Assembly (NCBI RefSeq): GCF_024734385.1
Contig: NZ_JANHAP010000005.1
Span: 124,001-188,000 of the forward strand
Direction: 5' to 3'
Source of the DNA: Dasania sp. GY-MA-18
GTDB lineage: Bacteria > Pseudomonadota > Gammaproteobacteria > Pseudomonadales > Dasaniaceae
Length of the DNA: 64,000 nt
In this document: positions 50,575 through 59,695 of the stretch, piece after piece
How positions within the stretch are numbered: position 1 is the first letter of the stretch
Layout: the number at the start of each line of letters is the position of its first letter
Position numbers and translations under genes: made by a program
Notes under the pieces: generated by a model
What the model was told of the DNA's origin: nothing
The model's input: the letters and a program-made list of their open reading frames with translations, nothing else
The model's database searches: none

Positions 50575-51855
50575 TTAGTGATGTGGCTCACTGGGGCTGT
50601 CTAGCCTATGTGCTTTTACGTTTTGTATCATATTGTCTTTGACTTCAATGATTTCAAATAAATACTCGTCAAACTGTACGCACACAGCGGCATCTGGAAA
50701 AGATTCTAAATGCTCTAACAATAAACCGTTTAGGGTTTTGGGGCCTTCGGTAGGTAATTCCCAATCTAAATTTTTATTAATGTCGCGTATGGTGGTGGTG
50801 CCATTAATATGATGGGTGCCGTTATCTTGGGTGTGTATATCTTCGGTGTTGTCGGCAAAGTTAGAGGTAAACTCGCCTACGATTTCTTCTAAGATATCTT
50901 CTAGGGTAACTAAGCCTTGCACTACACCATACTCATCCACCACCATGCCCATGCGGTGTTTATGCTTTTGAAAGTTAACCAGCTGGGTGTGCAGCGGGGT
51001 GCTTTCGGGGACGAAATAGGGCTCTACCATTTCCTTGGTTAGTTGGCTGCGGTTAAGGCCCTCGTTGTCAATAATGCGGCTAACATAGCGCTGATGTAAC
51101 ACCCCTAGAATATTGTTGATGTCGTCATCATAAACTGGAATGCGGGTAAATTCGGTGTCGCGCAGAGTCGCTAAAATATCTTCGTCGGACTCTTGTAAGT
51201 CTATACCCACCACCTCGTTGCGGGGGATCATAATATCTTCGACGTTAATATCTTCCAGATCCAGTATATTAATCAGCATGCCCTGGTGGCGCTTGGGTAT
51301 ATGCGGGCCGGCTTCGCCCACTATGGTGCGCAGCTCGTCTGAGCTTAAGTCTTCGTTGCTGCCTATGCTGGGGTCTATGCCTAACAGTTTTAATATGCCG
51401 TTGGTGAGGCTGTTAATTAACCACACTACCGGGAATAGTATTTTAAGTAGTGCGGTTAAAATATTGGCGGCGGGGAAGGCGATTTTTTCGGGATGTAAGG
51501 CGGCAATGGTCTTGGGGGTGATCTCGGCAAAAATTAACACCACCATGGTTAAAATAACCGGTGCGGCTACCACGGCGGCATCTTCGCCCCATAGACGTAT
51601 AGCCACTACCGTAAATAAAGAGGCGGTAATAAAGTTAACCAGGTTGTTACCGATTAATATCAGGCTGATTAGCTGATCAGGCTTTCTTAACAGCTTATAA
51701 GCTCGGCGGGCACCTTTGTGGCGCTGCTTGAGCAGATGTTTAAGGCGGTAGCGGTTGAGTGACATCATGCCGGTTTCGGCGCTGGAGAAGAAGGCCGACA
51801 ACAAAATTAAAATGGCAATAATGGTAAAAAGTAGGTTTAACGATAACTCGTCCAA
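50575..51855 (-). CDS. CorB/YfjD-like CNNM-CBS membrane protein
   Basis: 426 residues. About 1-190 is a DUF21/CNNM membrane domain (SAFFSSAETGMMSLNRYRLKHL, PVILTMVVLIFAEITPKTIAALHPEK). Two CBS repeats follow (EDIMIPRNEVVGIDLQ..., VDEYGVVQGLVTLEDILEEIVGE), then a CorC/HlyC C-terminal domain. The family is linked to Mg2+/Co2+ transport. Same strand as the CcsA-like gene. Confidence 0.88.
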   Translation of the reverse strand: MDELSLNLLFTIIAILILLSAFFSSAETGMMSLNRYRLKHLLKQRHKGARRAYKLLRKPDQLISLILIGNNLVNFITASLFTVVAIRLWGEDAAVVAAPVILTMVVLIFAEITPKTIAALHPEKIAFPAANILTALLKILFPVVWLINSLTNGILKLLGIDPSIGSNEDLSSDELRTIVGEAGPHIPKRHQGMLINILDLEDINVEDIMIPRNEVVGIDLQESDEDILATLRDTEFTRIPVYDDDINNILGVLHQRYVSRIIDNEGLNRSQLTKEMVEPYFVPESTPLHTQLVNFQKHKHRMGMVVDEYGVVQGLVTLEDILEEIVGEFTSNFADNTEDIHTQDNGTHHINGTTTIRDINKNLDWELPTEGPKTLNGLLLEHLESFPDAAVCVQFDEYLFEIIEVKDNMIQNVKAHRLDSPSEPHH

Positions 51856-51924
51856 CGAGTGATATTCCTTATAGGATGAACAAGCGCGTATCTTGACGAA
51901 AAAAGGCTAAACACGCAATAAGTG

Positions 51925-52707
51925 TTATGGAAGAATAATTTCCAATACAAACTTACTGCCAAAATAGCCTAACATCAGGGCAATAAACCCCCCTATGGTC
52001 CAACGCACAGCGGTTTGGCTGCGCCAGCCCAGCTGCCAGTGGCCCCATAATAAGGTGCTGAATATGCACCAGGCGGCAATGCTAAGTGCGGTTTTATGGA
52101 TAAGATGTTGCGCGAATATGTCTTCCAGAAAAACAATGCCGCTAATAATAGAAACGCTTAATAGCACCACGCCTATCCACAGCAACTCAAACAGCATGGC
52201 TTCCATGGTTTGCAGTGGTGGTAGCACGCGCATAATACCTTTAACGTGGTGCTGCTTGAGTTGGTGGTCTTGTATGCTCAGGGCGATAGCTTGAAACATG
52301 GCAATAGTCAGTACGCTATAGGCCAAGATAGAGCTAAGTATATGGCTGAGCATGCCCTTGCTGAGGTGGCTTTGTAGAGGATGGGCGGTAGTGCTGTTCA
52401 TACTGGCAATAATGGCCAGTGCCGCCAGTGGTAGCAGTATCACCAAGAGATTATAAGTGGGGCGGCGCAGGGTGCTGAGCAAGGCTAGCAGGGCGATAAA
52501 CCAAAAGAATAAAGAGCTGATATTTAAAAAGCCTAAATCAATAGGGCGGCTAAACAAGCTAAAACCATGGCATAGCAGTGCTAGCGCACTCAGCCCTATC
52601 AGGCTTAGCTTGTGTGGTTGCCTAGTGATGTTGAGTAAAAAGGCGCCTTGATAGGCTGCGGCCAGCAAGTAGAGGCAAATGGCGCTGATTTCAAAAATAA
52701 CAGTCAT
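51925..52707 (-). CDS. CcsA/YpjD-like inner-membrane protein
   Basis: 260 residues with eight predicted membrane spans and the cytochrome c assembly type C-terminus (HLIHKTALSIAAWCIFSTLLWGHWQLGWRSQTAVRWTIGGF). This gene is normally found divergent from ffh in gammaproteobacteria, as here. Its role is unsettled; a heme or cytochrome function is implied only by homology. Confidence 0.85.
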   Translation of the reverse strand: MTVIFEISAICLYLLAAAYQGAFLLNITRQPHKLSLIGLSALALLCHGFSLFSRPIDLGFLNISSLFFWFIALLALLSTLRRPTYNLLVILLPLAALAIIASMNSTTAHPLQSHLSKGMLSHILSSILAYSVLTIAMFQAIALSIQDHQLKQHHVKGIMRVLPPLQTMEAMLFELLWIGVVLLSVSIISGIVFLEDIFAQHLIHKTALSIAAWCIFSTLLWGHWQLGWRSQTAVRWTIGGFIALMLGYFGSKFVLEIILP

Positions 52708-52936
52708 GTGGTTTTCTTGTTGTAGTTTTTGTGGTGGTTTATTTGTGCTAACTACGTTGTGGCTAGCGCTGTGCTTATAGCTTAATCCAGTTATGCCGCT
52801 GCGGTTTTACGCGCTAATACCAATTGGATTTGGGTTACTGCCTTAGGCTCAGGTATACTTCACCAGTTTACACCGATTATTTCAATAGTCTTAGCTTTCA
52901 TCGCAGAGTTAGGGCATGGTTTTGAGAAGGCATTAC

Positions 52937-54313
52937 ATGTTCGACAATTTAACAGAACGTTTATCGAATACCCTGCGCAGTATTTCCGGCTCGGCGCGTT
53001 TAACGGAAGACAATATCCAGGAGACCTTGCGTGAAGTGCGCATGGCCTTGTTGGAAGCCGATGTGGCCTTGCCAGTCGTTAAAGATTTTATCGAGGCGGT
53101 TAAACAGCGTGCGGTGGGTCAAGAGGTCAGCAAAAGCCTTAGCCCCGGGCAAATGTTCGTTAAGATTGTTAACGATGAGCTAGAAAATGTGATGGGTCAG
53201 GCCAATGAGAGCCTCAACCTAGCCACCCAGCCGCCAGCGGTGTTATTAATGGCCGGTTTACAGGGTGCGGGTAAAACCACCTCGGTAGCCAAGTTGGCGC
53301 GCTACTTACAAGAAAAAGAAAAGAAAAAGGTCATGGTGGTCAGTGCCGACGTATACCGCCCAGCGGCAATTAAGCAGCTAGAAACATTGGCCGGTGAGGT
53401 GGGTGCTATCTTCTTCCCCTCTTCTATAGAGCAAAAGCCTATAGATATAGCCAATGCCGCCATACAAGAGGCCAAGCTTAAGTTTGCCGATGTACTTATC
53501 GTCGATACCGCCGGTCGTTTGGCGGTAGATGAGGCGATGATGACGGAGATCAAAGACTTACACGCCGCCATCAACCCCATAGAGACCTTATTCGTGGTTG
53601 ATGCCATGACCGGCCAGGATGCAGCCAATACCGCCAAGGCCTTTAATGATGCGCTGCCCTTAACCGGCGTAATCTTAACTAAGGCCGATGCCGATAGCCG
53701 CGGTGGTGCCGCACTGTCGGTGCGCCATATCACCGGTAAGCCCATCAAGTTTATGGGTGTGGGCGAAAAAACCGAAGCGTTGGACCCTTTCCATCCAGAC
53801 CGTATCGCCTCGCGCATATTGGGCATGGGTGATGTGCTGTCTTTGATTGAAGAGGCCGAGCAAAAGCTAGATAAGAAAAAGGCGGATAAGCTCGCCAAGA
53901 AGATTAAAAAAGGCAAAAAATTCGACTTGGAAGACTTGCGTGACCAACTGCAGCAAATGAAAAACATGGGTGGTATCACCGGCATGTTAGACAAGCTGCC
54001 CGGCATGGGCGGTATGGCGCAAATGGCTCAGCAGCAGGTGGATAACAAAATGTTCGTAAAAATGGAGGCCTTAATAGACTCCATGACCCCCGCCGAGCGC
54101 ATCAACCCCGATATACTCAATGGCTCGCGCAAGCGCCGCATCACTATGGGCTCTGGCACCGATATACAAGACCTCAACCGCCTCATCAAGCAGCATAAGC
54201 AAATGGCTAAAATGATGAAGAAAATGAGTAAAAAAGGCGGTATGGCCAATATGATGCGGGGCCTGGGTGGCATGATGCCTCCCGGCGGCGGTGGCGGTTT
54301 TTTAGGCCGCTAA
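52937..54313 (+). CDS. ffh: signal recognition particle protein Ffh
   Basis: 458 residues from the ATG at 52937 (GAGAAGG 6 bases upstream). It binds signal peptides and 4.5S RNA and targets ribosomes to FtsY. N domain MFDNLTERLSNTLRSI, GTPase GLQGAGKTTSVAKLA, DTAGRLAVDEAMM and TKADADSRGGAALS, then the methionine-rich M domain ending GGMMPPGGGGGFLGR. Confidence 0.96.
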   Translation: MFDNLTERLSNTLRSISGSARLTEDNIQETLREVRMALLEADVALPVVKDFIEAVKQRAVGQEVSKSLSPGQMFVKIVNDELENVMGQANESLNLATQPPAVLLMAGLQGAGKTTSVAKLARYLQEKEKKKVMVVSADVYRPAAIKQLETLAGEVGAIFFPSSIEQKPIDIANAAIQEAKLKFADVLIVDTAGRLAVDEAMMTEIKDLHAAINPIETLFVVDAMTGQDAANTAKAFNDALPLTGVILTKADADSRGGAALSVRHITGKPIKFMGVGEKTEALDPFHPDRIASRILGMGDVLSLIEEAEQKLDKKKADKLAKKIKKGKKFDLEDLRDQLQQMKNMGGITGMLDKLPGMGGMAQMAQQQVDNKMFVKMEALIDSMTPAERINPDILNGSRKRRITMGSGTDIQDLNRLIKQHKQMAKMMKKMSKKGGMANMMRGLGGMMPPGGGGGFLGR

Positions 54314-54340
54314 GTCACTGATTGCGCAGCCAATCAGCGG

Positions 54341-54385
54341 TTTTAGGGTAAATAAACACTAGATGAAGGGTTATTTACCCTAAAA
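54341..54385. other. 15 bp perfect inverted repeat after ffh
   Basis: TTTTAGGGTAAATAA and its exact complement 15 bases further on. No T-run follows on the plus strand, so it is not a standard intrinsic terminator. It may still end ffh transcription or protect its 3' end ahead of the ribosomal operon. Confidence 0.6.
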
Positions 54386-54530
54386 AACCACAAAAGAGGT
54401 TTCAAAGTTAGCCTGCTTCCCTTAAAATACCGCGCCTTTCTAGCATGCGCTCGGTGTATGAGTGCGTGGGTAGAGTAAAGAATTTGATTTGTGGGCCTTG
54501 GTGGCCTGCTCAAGCGTTAGGAAATTAACA

Positions 54531-54779
54531 ATGGTAACAATTCGTTTAGCTCGTGGCGGTTCAAAAAAGCGTCCTTTTTATCACTTGACTGTGACTGACA
54601 GCCGTACTTCACGTAATGGTCGTTATCTTGAGCGTGTGGGTTTCTTCAACCCTGTGGCACGTGGCCAAGAAGAGCGTTTGCGCGTTGAGTTAGATCGCGT
54701 TGAGCACTGGGTATCTCAAGGTGCACAATTGTCTGATCGCGTAGCTGACTTAGTTAAGAGCGCCAAAAAAGCGGCTTAA
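54531..54779 (+). CDS. rpsP: 30S ribosomal protein S16
   Basis: 82 residues from the ATG at 54531 (TAGGAA upstream). [40 protein letters not shown] is the S16 signature. First gene of rpsP-rimM-trmD-rplS. Confidence 0.97.
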   Translation: MVTIRLARGGSKKRPFYHLTVTDSRTSRNGRYLERVGFFNPVARGQEERLRVELDRVEHWVSQGAQLSDRVADLVKSAKKAA

Positions 54780-54782
54780 TTG

Positions 54783-55337
54783 ATGACAGCTAAACCCACG
54801 GATAGCGCCGCTGAGCGGGTGGTAATTGGTAAAATTACCTCCGTATACGGCATTAAAGGGTGGGTTAAAATACATTCGTATACCGAGCCTATGGAAAATT
54901 TCCTCTCGTATACGGATTGCCAGATTCAGCGCGGCGGGCTATGGCAGCCGATTAGCTTTGAAGAAGGCAAACGCCACGGCAAGGGCTTAGTTGCTCGTAT
55001 TGCCGGGGTGGATGATCGCGACCTTGCCGCGCAGTATTGCAAGTGCGAGGTGGCGATTGCAGCTGATGCCCTGCCGGCATTGGCTGAAGATGAGTTTTAT
55101 TGGCATCAGTTAGAAGGCTTGCGGGTTTATACCCAAAACGACAAGGGCGAAGAGCTGTTGTTGGGTAAGGTCAGCCACTTGCTGGAAACCGGTGCTAACG
55201 ATGTGTTGGTGGTGCGCAAATGCGCGGGCAGTATAGATAGAGAGGAGCGTTTAATCCCCTATCTACCGGGCCAATTTATCACTGACATAGACATCGCAAA
55301 CGGCTTGCTTAGGGTCGATTGGGATCCAGAGTTTTAA
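54783..55337 (+). CDS. rimM: ribosome maturation factor RimM
   Basis: 184 residues from the ATG at 54783, 3 bases after rps[24 protein letters not shown] is the N-terminal block, [15 protein letters not shown] the PRC-barrel start, and [11 protein letters not shown] near the end is the family motif. Assists 30S head maturation. Confidence 0.95.
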   Translation: MTAKPTDSAAERVVIGKITSVYGIKGWVKIHSYTEPMENFLSYTDCQIQRGGLWQPISFEEGKRHGKGLVARIAGVDDRDLAAQYCKCEVAIAADALPALAEDEFYWHQLEGLRVYTQNDKGEELLLGKVSHLLETGANDVLVVRKCAGSIDREERLIPYLPGQFITDIDIANGLLRVDWDPEF

Positions 55338-55363
55338 CAGCAGCACAACGAGCAGGATGGGTA

Positions 55364-56122
55364 ATGACAGAGAGTTTGACGGTAGGTGTCATAACGCTGT
55401 TCCCAGAAATGTTCACCGCCATTAGCGACAGCGGCATTACCCGCAGAGCATTGCAGCAAGGCATCTTTAAGCTGCAATGGTGGAACCCCAGGGATTACAC
55501 CGAGGATAAGCACCGCACCGTAGATGATAGGCCTTACGGCGGTGGCCCCGGCATGGTGATGAAGGTAGAGCCTTTGCGCAAAGCGCTACAGGCCGCCAAG
55601 CAAGCCATGGGCGATGACAGCAAGGTGATTTATTTATCACCCCAGGGTCGCCAGTTGGACCAGCAGGGCGTAGTAGAGCTAGCTGCCAACAACAAATTGA
55701 TTTTTATCGCTGGTCGCTACGAAGGTATAGACGAGCGATTGATAGAAGCCGAAATAGACGAAGAATGGTCTATAGGCGACTACGTATTAAGTGGTGGCGA
55801 GTTAGCTGCCATGGTGATGATAGATGCAGTAGTGAGGCAATTGCCCGGCGCATTGGGGCATGAGCAATCAGCCAAAGAGGACTCTTTTGCTGAAGGCTTA
55901 CTGGATTGCCCTCACTATACCCGCCCCGAAGTCTTGGCGGGCAAGACGGTACCCGAGGTGCTGTTAAGCGGTGATCACAGCAAAATACGCCGCTGGCGCT
56001 TAAAGCAAGCGTTGGGGCGAACTTGGCAGCGGCGGCCAGAGCTATTAGAGCAGCGCCCACTCAGCCAAGAAGAACAGGATTTGCTGGCGAGCTTTATCGC
56101 CGAGCAAGATGGCGCAAGCTAG
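55364..56122 (+). CDS. trmD: tRNA (guanine-N1)-methyltransferase
   Basis: 252 residues from the ATG at 55364 (AGGATGGG upstream). Methylates G37 of tRNAs reading CUN, CCN and [34 protein letters not shown], and [34 protein letters not shown], the trefoil-knot cofactor site, are all intact. Confidence 0.96.
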   Translation: MTESLTVGVITLFPEMFTAISDSGITRRALQQGIFKLQWWNPRDYTEDKHRTVDDRPYGGGPGMVMKVEPLRKALQAAKQAMGDDSKVIYLSPQGRQLDQQGVVELAANNKLIFIAGRYEGIDERLIEAEIDEEWSIGDYVLSGGELAAMVMIDAVVRQLPGALGHEQSAKEDSFAEGLLDCPHYTRPEVLAGKTVPEVLLSGDHSKIRRWRLKQALGRTWQRRPELLEQRPLSQEEQDLLASFIAEQDGAS

Positions 56123-56277
56123 CTTGCTGGGCAGTAAAAAACGCACAATCATCTGGACCAATGTCTGTGTATAGCTGTAGTCCCTGAGCACGCGGGAACA
56201 GGTATAAGTAAAGCACGCAGATAAGTACAGGGTTTTAAATAGCTGTGAATACACAGCCTATATTTTAGGAAAATGCC

Positions 56278-56634
56278 ATGAGCAAGAACAAAATTATCGC
56301 TGCCATTGAAGCAGAGCAAATGACCAAAGAAATTCCAGCCTTTGGTCCTGGTGACACTGTCGTTGTGCAGGTTAAAGTTAAAGAAGGTACTCGTGAGCGT
56401 CTTCAGGCTTTTGAAGGTGTAGTAATTGGTAAGCGTAACCGCGCTTTAAACTCAGCTTTTACCGTTCGTAAAATTTCACACGGTGTAGGCGTAGAGCGTA
56501 CTTTCCAAACTTACAGCCCCTTAGTTGATAGCATAGAAGTTAAGCGTCGCGGTGACGTTAGACAAGCTAAACTATACTACTTGCGTGAGCTTAGCGGCCG
56601 TGCAGCACGTATCAAAGAGAAGTTGGGTAAATAA
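56278..56634 (+). CDS. rplS: 50S ribosomal protein L19
   Basis: 118 residues. [60 protein letters not shown] is the L19 signature, KVRRAKLYYLR-type end ([21 protein letters not shown]). A 155-base gap from trmD suggests a leader or own promoter. Confidence 0.97.
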   Translation: MSKNKIIAAIEAEQMTKEIPAFGPGDTVVVQVKVKEGTRERLQAFEGVVIGKRNRALNSAFTVRKISHGVGVERTFQTYSPLVDSIEVKRRGDVRQAKLYYLRELSGRAARIKEKLGK

Positions 56635-56649
56635 ACCGCTTCTATTTTT

Positions 56650-56677
56650 AAAAAGGCAGCCTAGGCTGCCTTTTTTT
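56650..56677 (+). terminator. Rho-independent terminator of the rpsP-rplS operon
   Basis: A5-GGCAGCC-TA-GGCTGCC-T7, 16 bases after the rplS stop. Confidence 0.92.
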
Positions 56678-56715
56678 ATGTTCAGGAAGAACGGTATACC
56701 CAAAGCGTTTCACGG

Positions 56716-56769
56716 GGCAGGCTCTGCCGCGGTCGCATAGAGACCCACGGCACTCGTTTCACTCGTGGG
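56716..56769. repeat. hairpins between rplS and xerD
   Basis: GGCAG/CTGCC (56716-56728) and CCCACG/CGTGGG (56744-56769) around CACTCGTTTCACT. Intergenic hairpin-rich sequence similar in style to the left flank of the prophage but not the same repeat. Confidence 0.4.
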
Positions 56770-56848
56770 GCCAGCTTTGCGAAGGAGCGGCGATGTGCGA
56801 AGTTCCTAGTCTATAGTCGCTAGCTTTAATTAAACGTGTTACTTTCTG

Positions 56849-57775
56849 GTGATAATAAATACTCGTGTGCGTGGGCCTGTGTTGGATCAACAGCTAGTCA
56901 TTATTGATAATTATCTCGATGCTATTTGGATGGAGAAGGGCTTAAGTCAAAATACTCTGTCCTCTTATAGGCGTGATTTAAAGCAATTTGCTGCGTTTTT
57001 GCATCTTAAAAAGCAAACCTTGTTGGCGGCGACTGCTGGCGAGGTGTTTGATTATTTAGGGCAAAATCGTGGTCAGGGTAAATCAGCCCGCAGCACCGCG
57101 CGCCTGTTGTCCTGCCTGCGTGGTTTTTACCAATACCAGCTGCGTGAGGCCCATATCACTGTTAACCCCACCTTAGATATTGATAGCCCCAAGCTGGGCA
57201 GGTCGCTGCCTAAAACCTTAACCGAAGCCGATGTGGAGAGTTTGTTAAGCGAACCCGATGTGGATAACCCCTTGGAGTTGCGCGATAAGGCCATGCTGGA
57301 GCTGCTCTATGCCTCAGGGTTGCGGGTCACTGAGTTGGTATCACTCACCTTGGGTCAGGTAAGCGTGGCGCAGGGAGTGGTGCGGGTAATGGGTAAGGGC
57401 AGTAAGGAGCGGCTGGTGCCTACCGGGGAGGAGGCCCTGCATTGGCTAAAGCGTTATAGCCAAGTGGCAAGGCCAGAGCTGCTGGGCCACAAGCTTAGCG
57501 AGGTGATGTTCCCTTCGCGTCGTGGCGATATGATGACTAGGCAAACCTTTTGGCATCGCATTAAACTCTATGCGCAGCGCGCAGGTATTAAGCGGCCGCT
57601 GTCGCCGCACACCCTACGCCATGCCTTCGCCACCCATCTAATTAACCATGGTGCTGACCTGCGGGTTGTGCAATTATTGCTGGGCCACAGTGACCTTAGC
57701 ACCACACAAATATATACTCATGTGGCGCGCGCGCGTATGAAAGATTTGCATGCCCAGCACCACCCTAGAGGTTGA
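56849..57775 (+). CDS. xerD: site-specific recombinase XerD
   Basis: 308 residues; GTG start, exact start uncertain. Resolves chromosome dimers at dif with XerC and FtsK. LEKGLS-type N-terminus (MEKGLSQNTLSSYRRDLKQF), LYASGLRVTELVSL (Arg), VMGKGSKERLVP (Lys), SPHTLRHAFATHLINHGADL (His, Arg), LLGHSDLSTTQIYTHV (His, Tyr). Followed by dsbC, the usual Pseudomonas-type order. Confidence 0.94.
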   Translation: MIINTRVRGPVLDQQLVIIDNYLDAIWMEKGLSQNTLSSYRRDLKQFAAFLHLKKQTLLAATAGEVFDYLGQNRGQGKSARSTARLLSCLRGFYQYQLREAHITVNPTLDIDSPKLGRSLPKTLTEADVESLLSEPDVDNPLELRDKAMLELLYASGLRVTELVSLTLGQVSVAQGVVRVMGKGSKERLVPTGEEALHWLKRYSQVARPELLGHKLSEVMFPSRRGDMMTRQTFWHRIKLYAQRAGIKRPLSPHTLRHAFATHLINHGADLRVVQLLLGHSDLSTTQIYTHVARARMKDLHAQHHPRG

Positions 57776-57844
57776 TAACAGCGCTGAACTTCTGCATGCT
57801 GCAGGGCTCCAAGCAGCACTACAAATAAATTAAGGTTTAGAGTA

Positions 57845-58612
57845 ATGATGTATAAGTTTACAGGTTTTAGACGTACGTTAATGGCGGCAAGCTTATTGCT
57901 GGCGTCTGGGGCCTATGCTGCTGAGGGCGCTACTGATGAAAAGGTCTCGGTAGAAGTGGCCAATAATATTAGCCGTGCCTTTAAAATGGTGAGGCCCGAT
58001 TGGCAGCTGCAGTCGGTAACAACTTCGCGTATGCCCGGCTTATATAAAGTACAAATCTTAAATGGGCCCTTATTATATTCGTCTGCCAGTGGTTTGCAGT
58101 TTGTGGCCGGTGACTTGTTTGAGATTACTCCCAAGGGCTTTGTTAATATCTCCGAGTATGAGCGTTCTGGTGATAGAGCCAAGCTCATGGCAGACGTGGC
58201 TCGCAAGGATATGATTATCTTTTCCCCCGCTGGCGAAACTAAAGATTATGTTACCGTATTTACCGATATAGATTGTGGCTATTGCCGCAAGCTGCATGCT
58301 GAAGTCCCCAAGCTTAATGAAATGGGTATAGAGGTGCGCTATATGGCCTACCCCAGGGCAGGTATAGGCTCAAAGTCCTATAATAAAATTGTCACCGCAT
58401 GGTGTGCAGATGACCCTAATAAAGCCTTAACCAGCTTAAAACAGGGCAAAACCATGTCTCTTAATATGTGCAAAGACAACCCCGTGGCCAAACAGTTTTT
58501 ATTGGGCCAAGAGATAGGGGTGAGCGGTACCCCCGCTATTATTACCTCTAGTGGCCAGTTACTGCCGGGCTATATGCCAGCCGATAAGTTGGCGCAGGCT
58601 ATAGAGCTTTAA
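57845..58612 (+). CDS. dsbC: thiol:disulfide interchange protein DsbC
   Basis: 255 residues. Signal peptide (RTLMAASLLLASGAYA), an N-terminal dimerisation domain, then DIDCGYCRKLHAEV with the CGYC active site and the cis-Pro loop GVSGTPAIITSSG. Periplasmic disulfide isomerase. Sits between xerD and a second, divergent DsbC-like gene. Confidence 0.93.
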   Translation: MMYKFTGFRRTLMAASLLLASGAYAAEGATDEKVSVEVANNISRAFKMVRPDWQLQSVTTSRMPGLYKVQILNGPLLYSSASGLQFVAGDLFEITPKGFVNISEYERSGDRAKLMADVARKDMIIFSPAGETKDYVTVFTDIDCGYCRKLHAEVPKLNEMGIEVRYMAYPRAGIGSKSYNKIVTAWCADDPNKALTSLKQGKTMSLNMCKDNPVAKQFLLGQEIGVSGTPAIITSSGQLLPGYMPADKLAQAIEL

Positions 58613-58657
58613 AACAGCTACTCAATAAAACCATTGAATAAATTTTTTAGGTTGATT

Positions 58658-59533
58658 ATGAATAACTTTGCGGCCGCTGGGCTATTTTGCTTATTGTTTT
58701 TTTCTACACTGGCAAAGGCCGAGCAGGGCTTAGTGAGTAATCAGGCTGTAGCGCAAACTATGGCTCAATCTGTGACGCAGCATGTCAGCATGGCCGAGCA
58801 GGCAGTACGCCAGCAAATGGCGGCTAATTTTCCTCTTAAAGAAGTGCGCTCAGTAACGCCTATAGCTGATGGCCGGCTTTACCAAGTAGAGTTTGCCAGT
58901 GGTTTGTTGCTATATGCTCTACCTAGCGCTGAGTATTTTTTAGCGGGCAACTTATACCAAAGCACGGCTACAGGGGTGTTAGACCTTAGCCAGCAATTAA
59001 AGCGGCAGCAGCGCGCTCAGCTATTGGCTCAGTTACAGCCTAATGAATATTTAGCACTTAGCCCTGAGCTGCCTGCGCAGGCGGTGATTTACGTGGTGGT
59101 GGATGTGGATTGCTACTACTGCCAGTTTCAGCACCAAGAGTCGCCCTTATTGGTGGCGCAGGGTATAGAAGTGCGCTACCTATCCTTAAACCGGCAGCGC
59201 CCGGGCTCTTCGGCTTACCACAAGGTGCGCCGCACTTGGTGTACCGACCAGCCGCAGCAAGCGCTGGATATGCTAATGCAGGGCCGTTCCTTGGCAGAAA
59301 AGCACTGTACTGCGGGCTTAATGGATAAGCATATCGCCCTGGCAAAGCAGTTGGGGGTAGAGCGCTTACCGGCAGTGCTAACCGCTGATGGCCGTTTAAT
59401 CTCGGGGCTGTTGCGGGTGCCGCAGATTTTCAATTTATTGGGTATTACCCCCACTCCAGAGGCTGAGACTAGCACCGCCTCCTCCTTAGAGGTCGCGCCT
59501 ATAGCGGCCGAGCCAACTAGCTCCGCTTTGTAA
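58658..59533 (+). CDS. DsbC-like paralogue with a CYYC active site
   Basis: 291 residues from the ATG at 58658 (TTTTTTAGG upstream; a TTG at 58634 is possible). Signal peptide (LFCLLFFSTLAKA), then DVDCYYCQFQHQE, a CxxC with Tyr-Tyr in place of Gly-Tyr. The cis-Pro loop reads VERLPAVLTADG with Leu before Pro, where DsbC has Thr. A 40-residue Thr/Ser/Ala/Glu-rich tail follows. It looks like a tandem duplication of dsbC that has diverged; redox properties probably differ. Confidence 0.85.
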   Translation: MNNFAAAGLFCLLFFSTLAKAEQGLVSNQAVAQTMAQSVTQHVSMAEQAVRQQMAANFPLKEVRSVTPIADGRLYQVEFASGLLLYALPSAEYFLAGNLYQSTATGVLDLSQQLKRQQRAQLLAQLQPNEYLALSPELPAQAVIYVVVDVDCYYCQFQHQESPLLVAQGIEVRYLSLNRQRPGSSAYHKVRRTWCTDQPQQALDMLMQGRSLAEKHCTAGLMDKHIALAKQLGVERLPAVLTADGRLISGLLRVPQIFNLLGITPTPEAETSTASSLEVAPIAAEPTSSAL

Positions 59534-59695
59534 AAATAGCCAGCCATGGGCTAGGGCCGAGTATGAATAATACTCAATTGCTGCTATGTGGTGCTTTTTT
59601 AGCTCACGATAGCAGTATTGGCCCCTAAAATAGGTGCATACCCGTACCAGCTCTACTACAATTGCGGCTTTATTTTTGTCAACGAGGATAGTGGT

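Noticed and set aside
54341-54385. Rho-independent terminator after ffh
   Set aside because: The stem is long and perfect but lacks a T-run after the 3' arm on either strand, so it was recorded only as an inverted repeat.
59058-59345. reading frames antisense to the second dsbC-like gene
   Set aside because: They lie entirely within a convincing coding region on the other strand and show low-complexity Pro/Ala composition typical of shadow frames.
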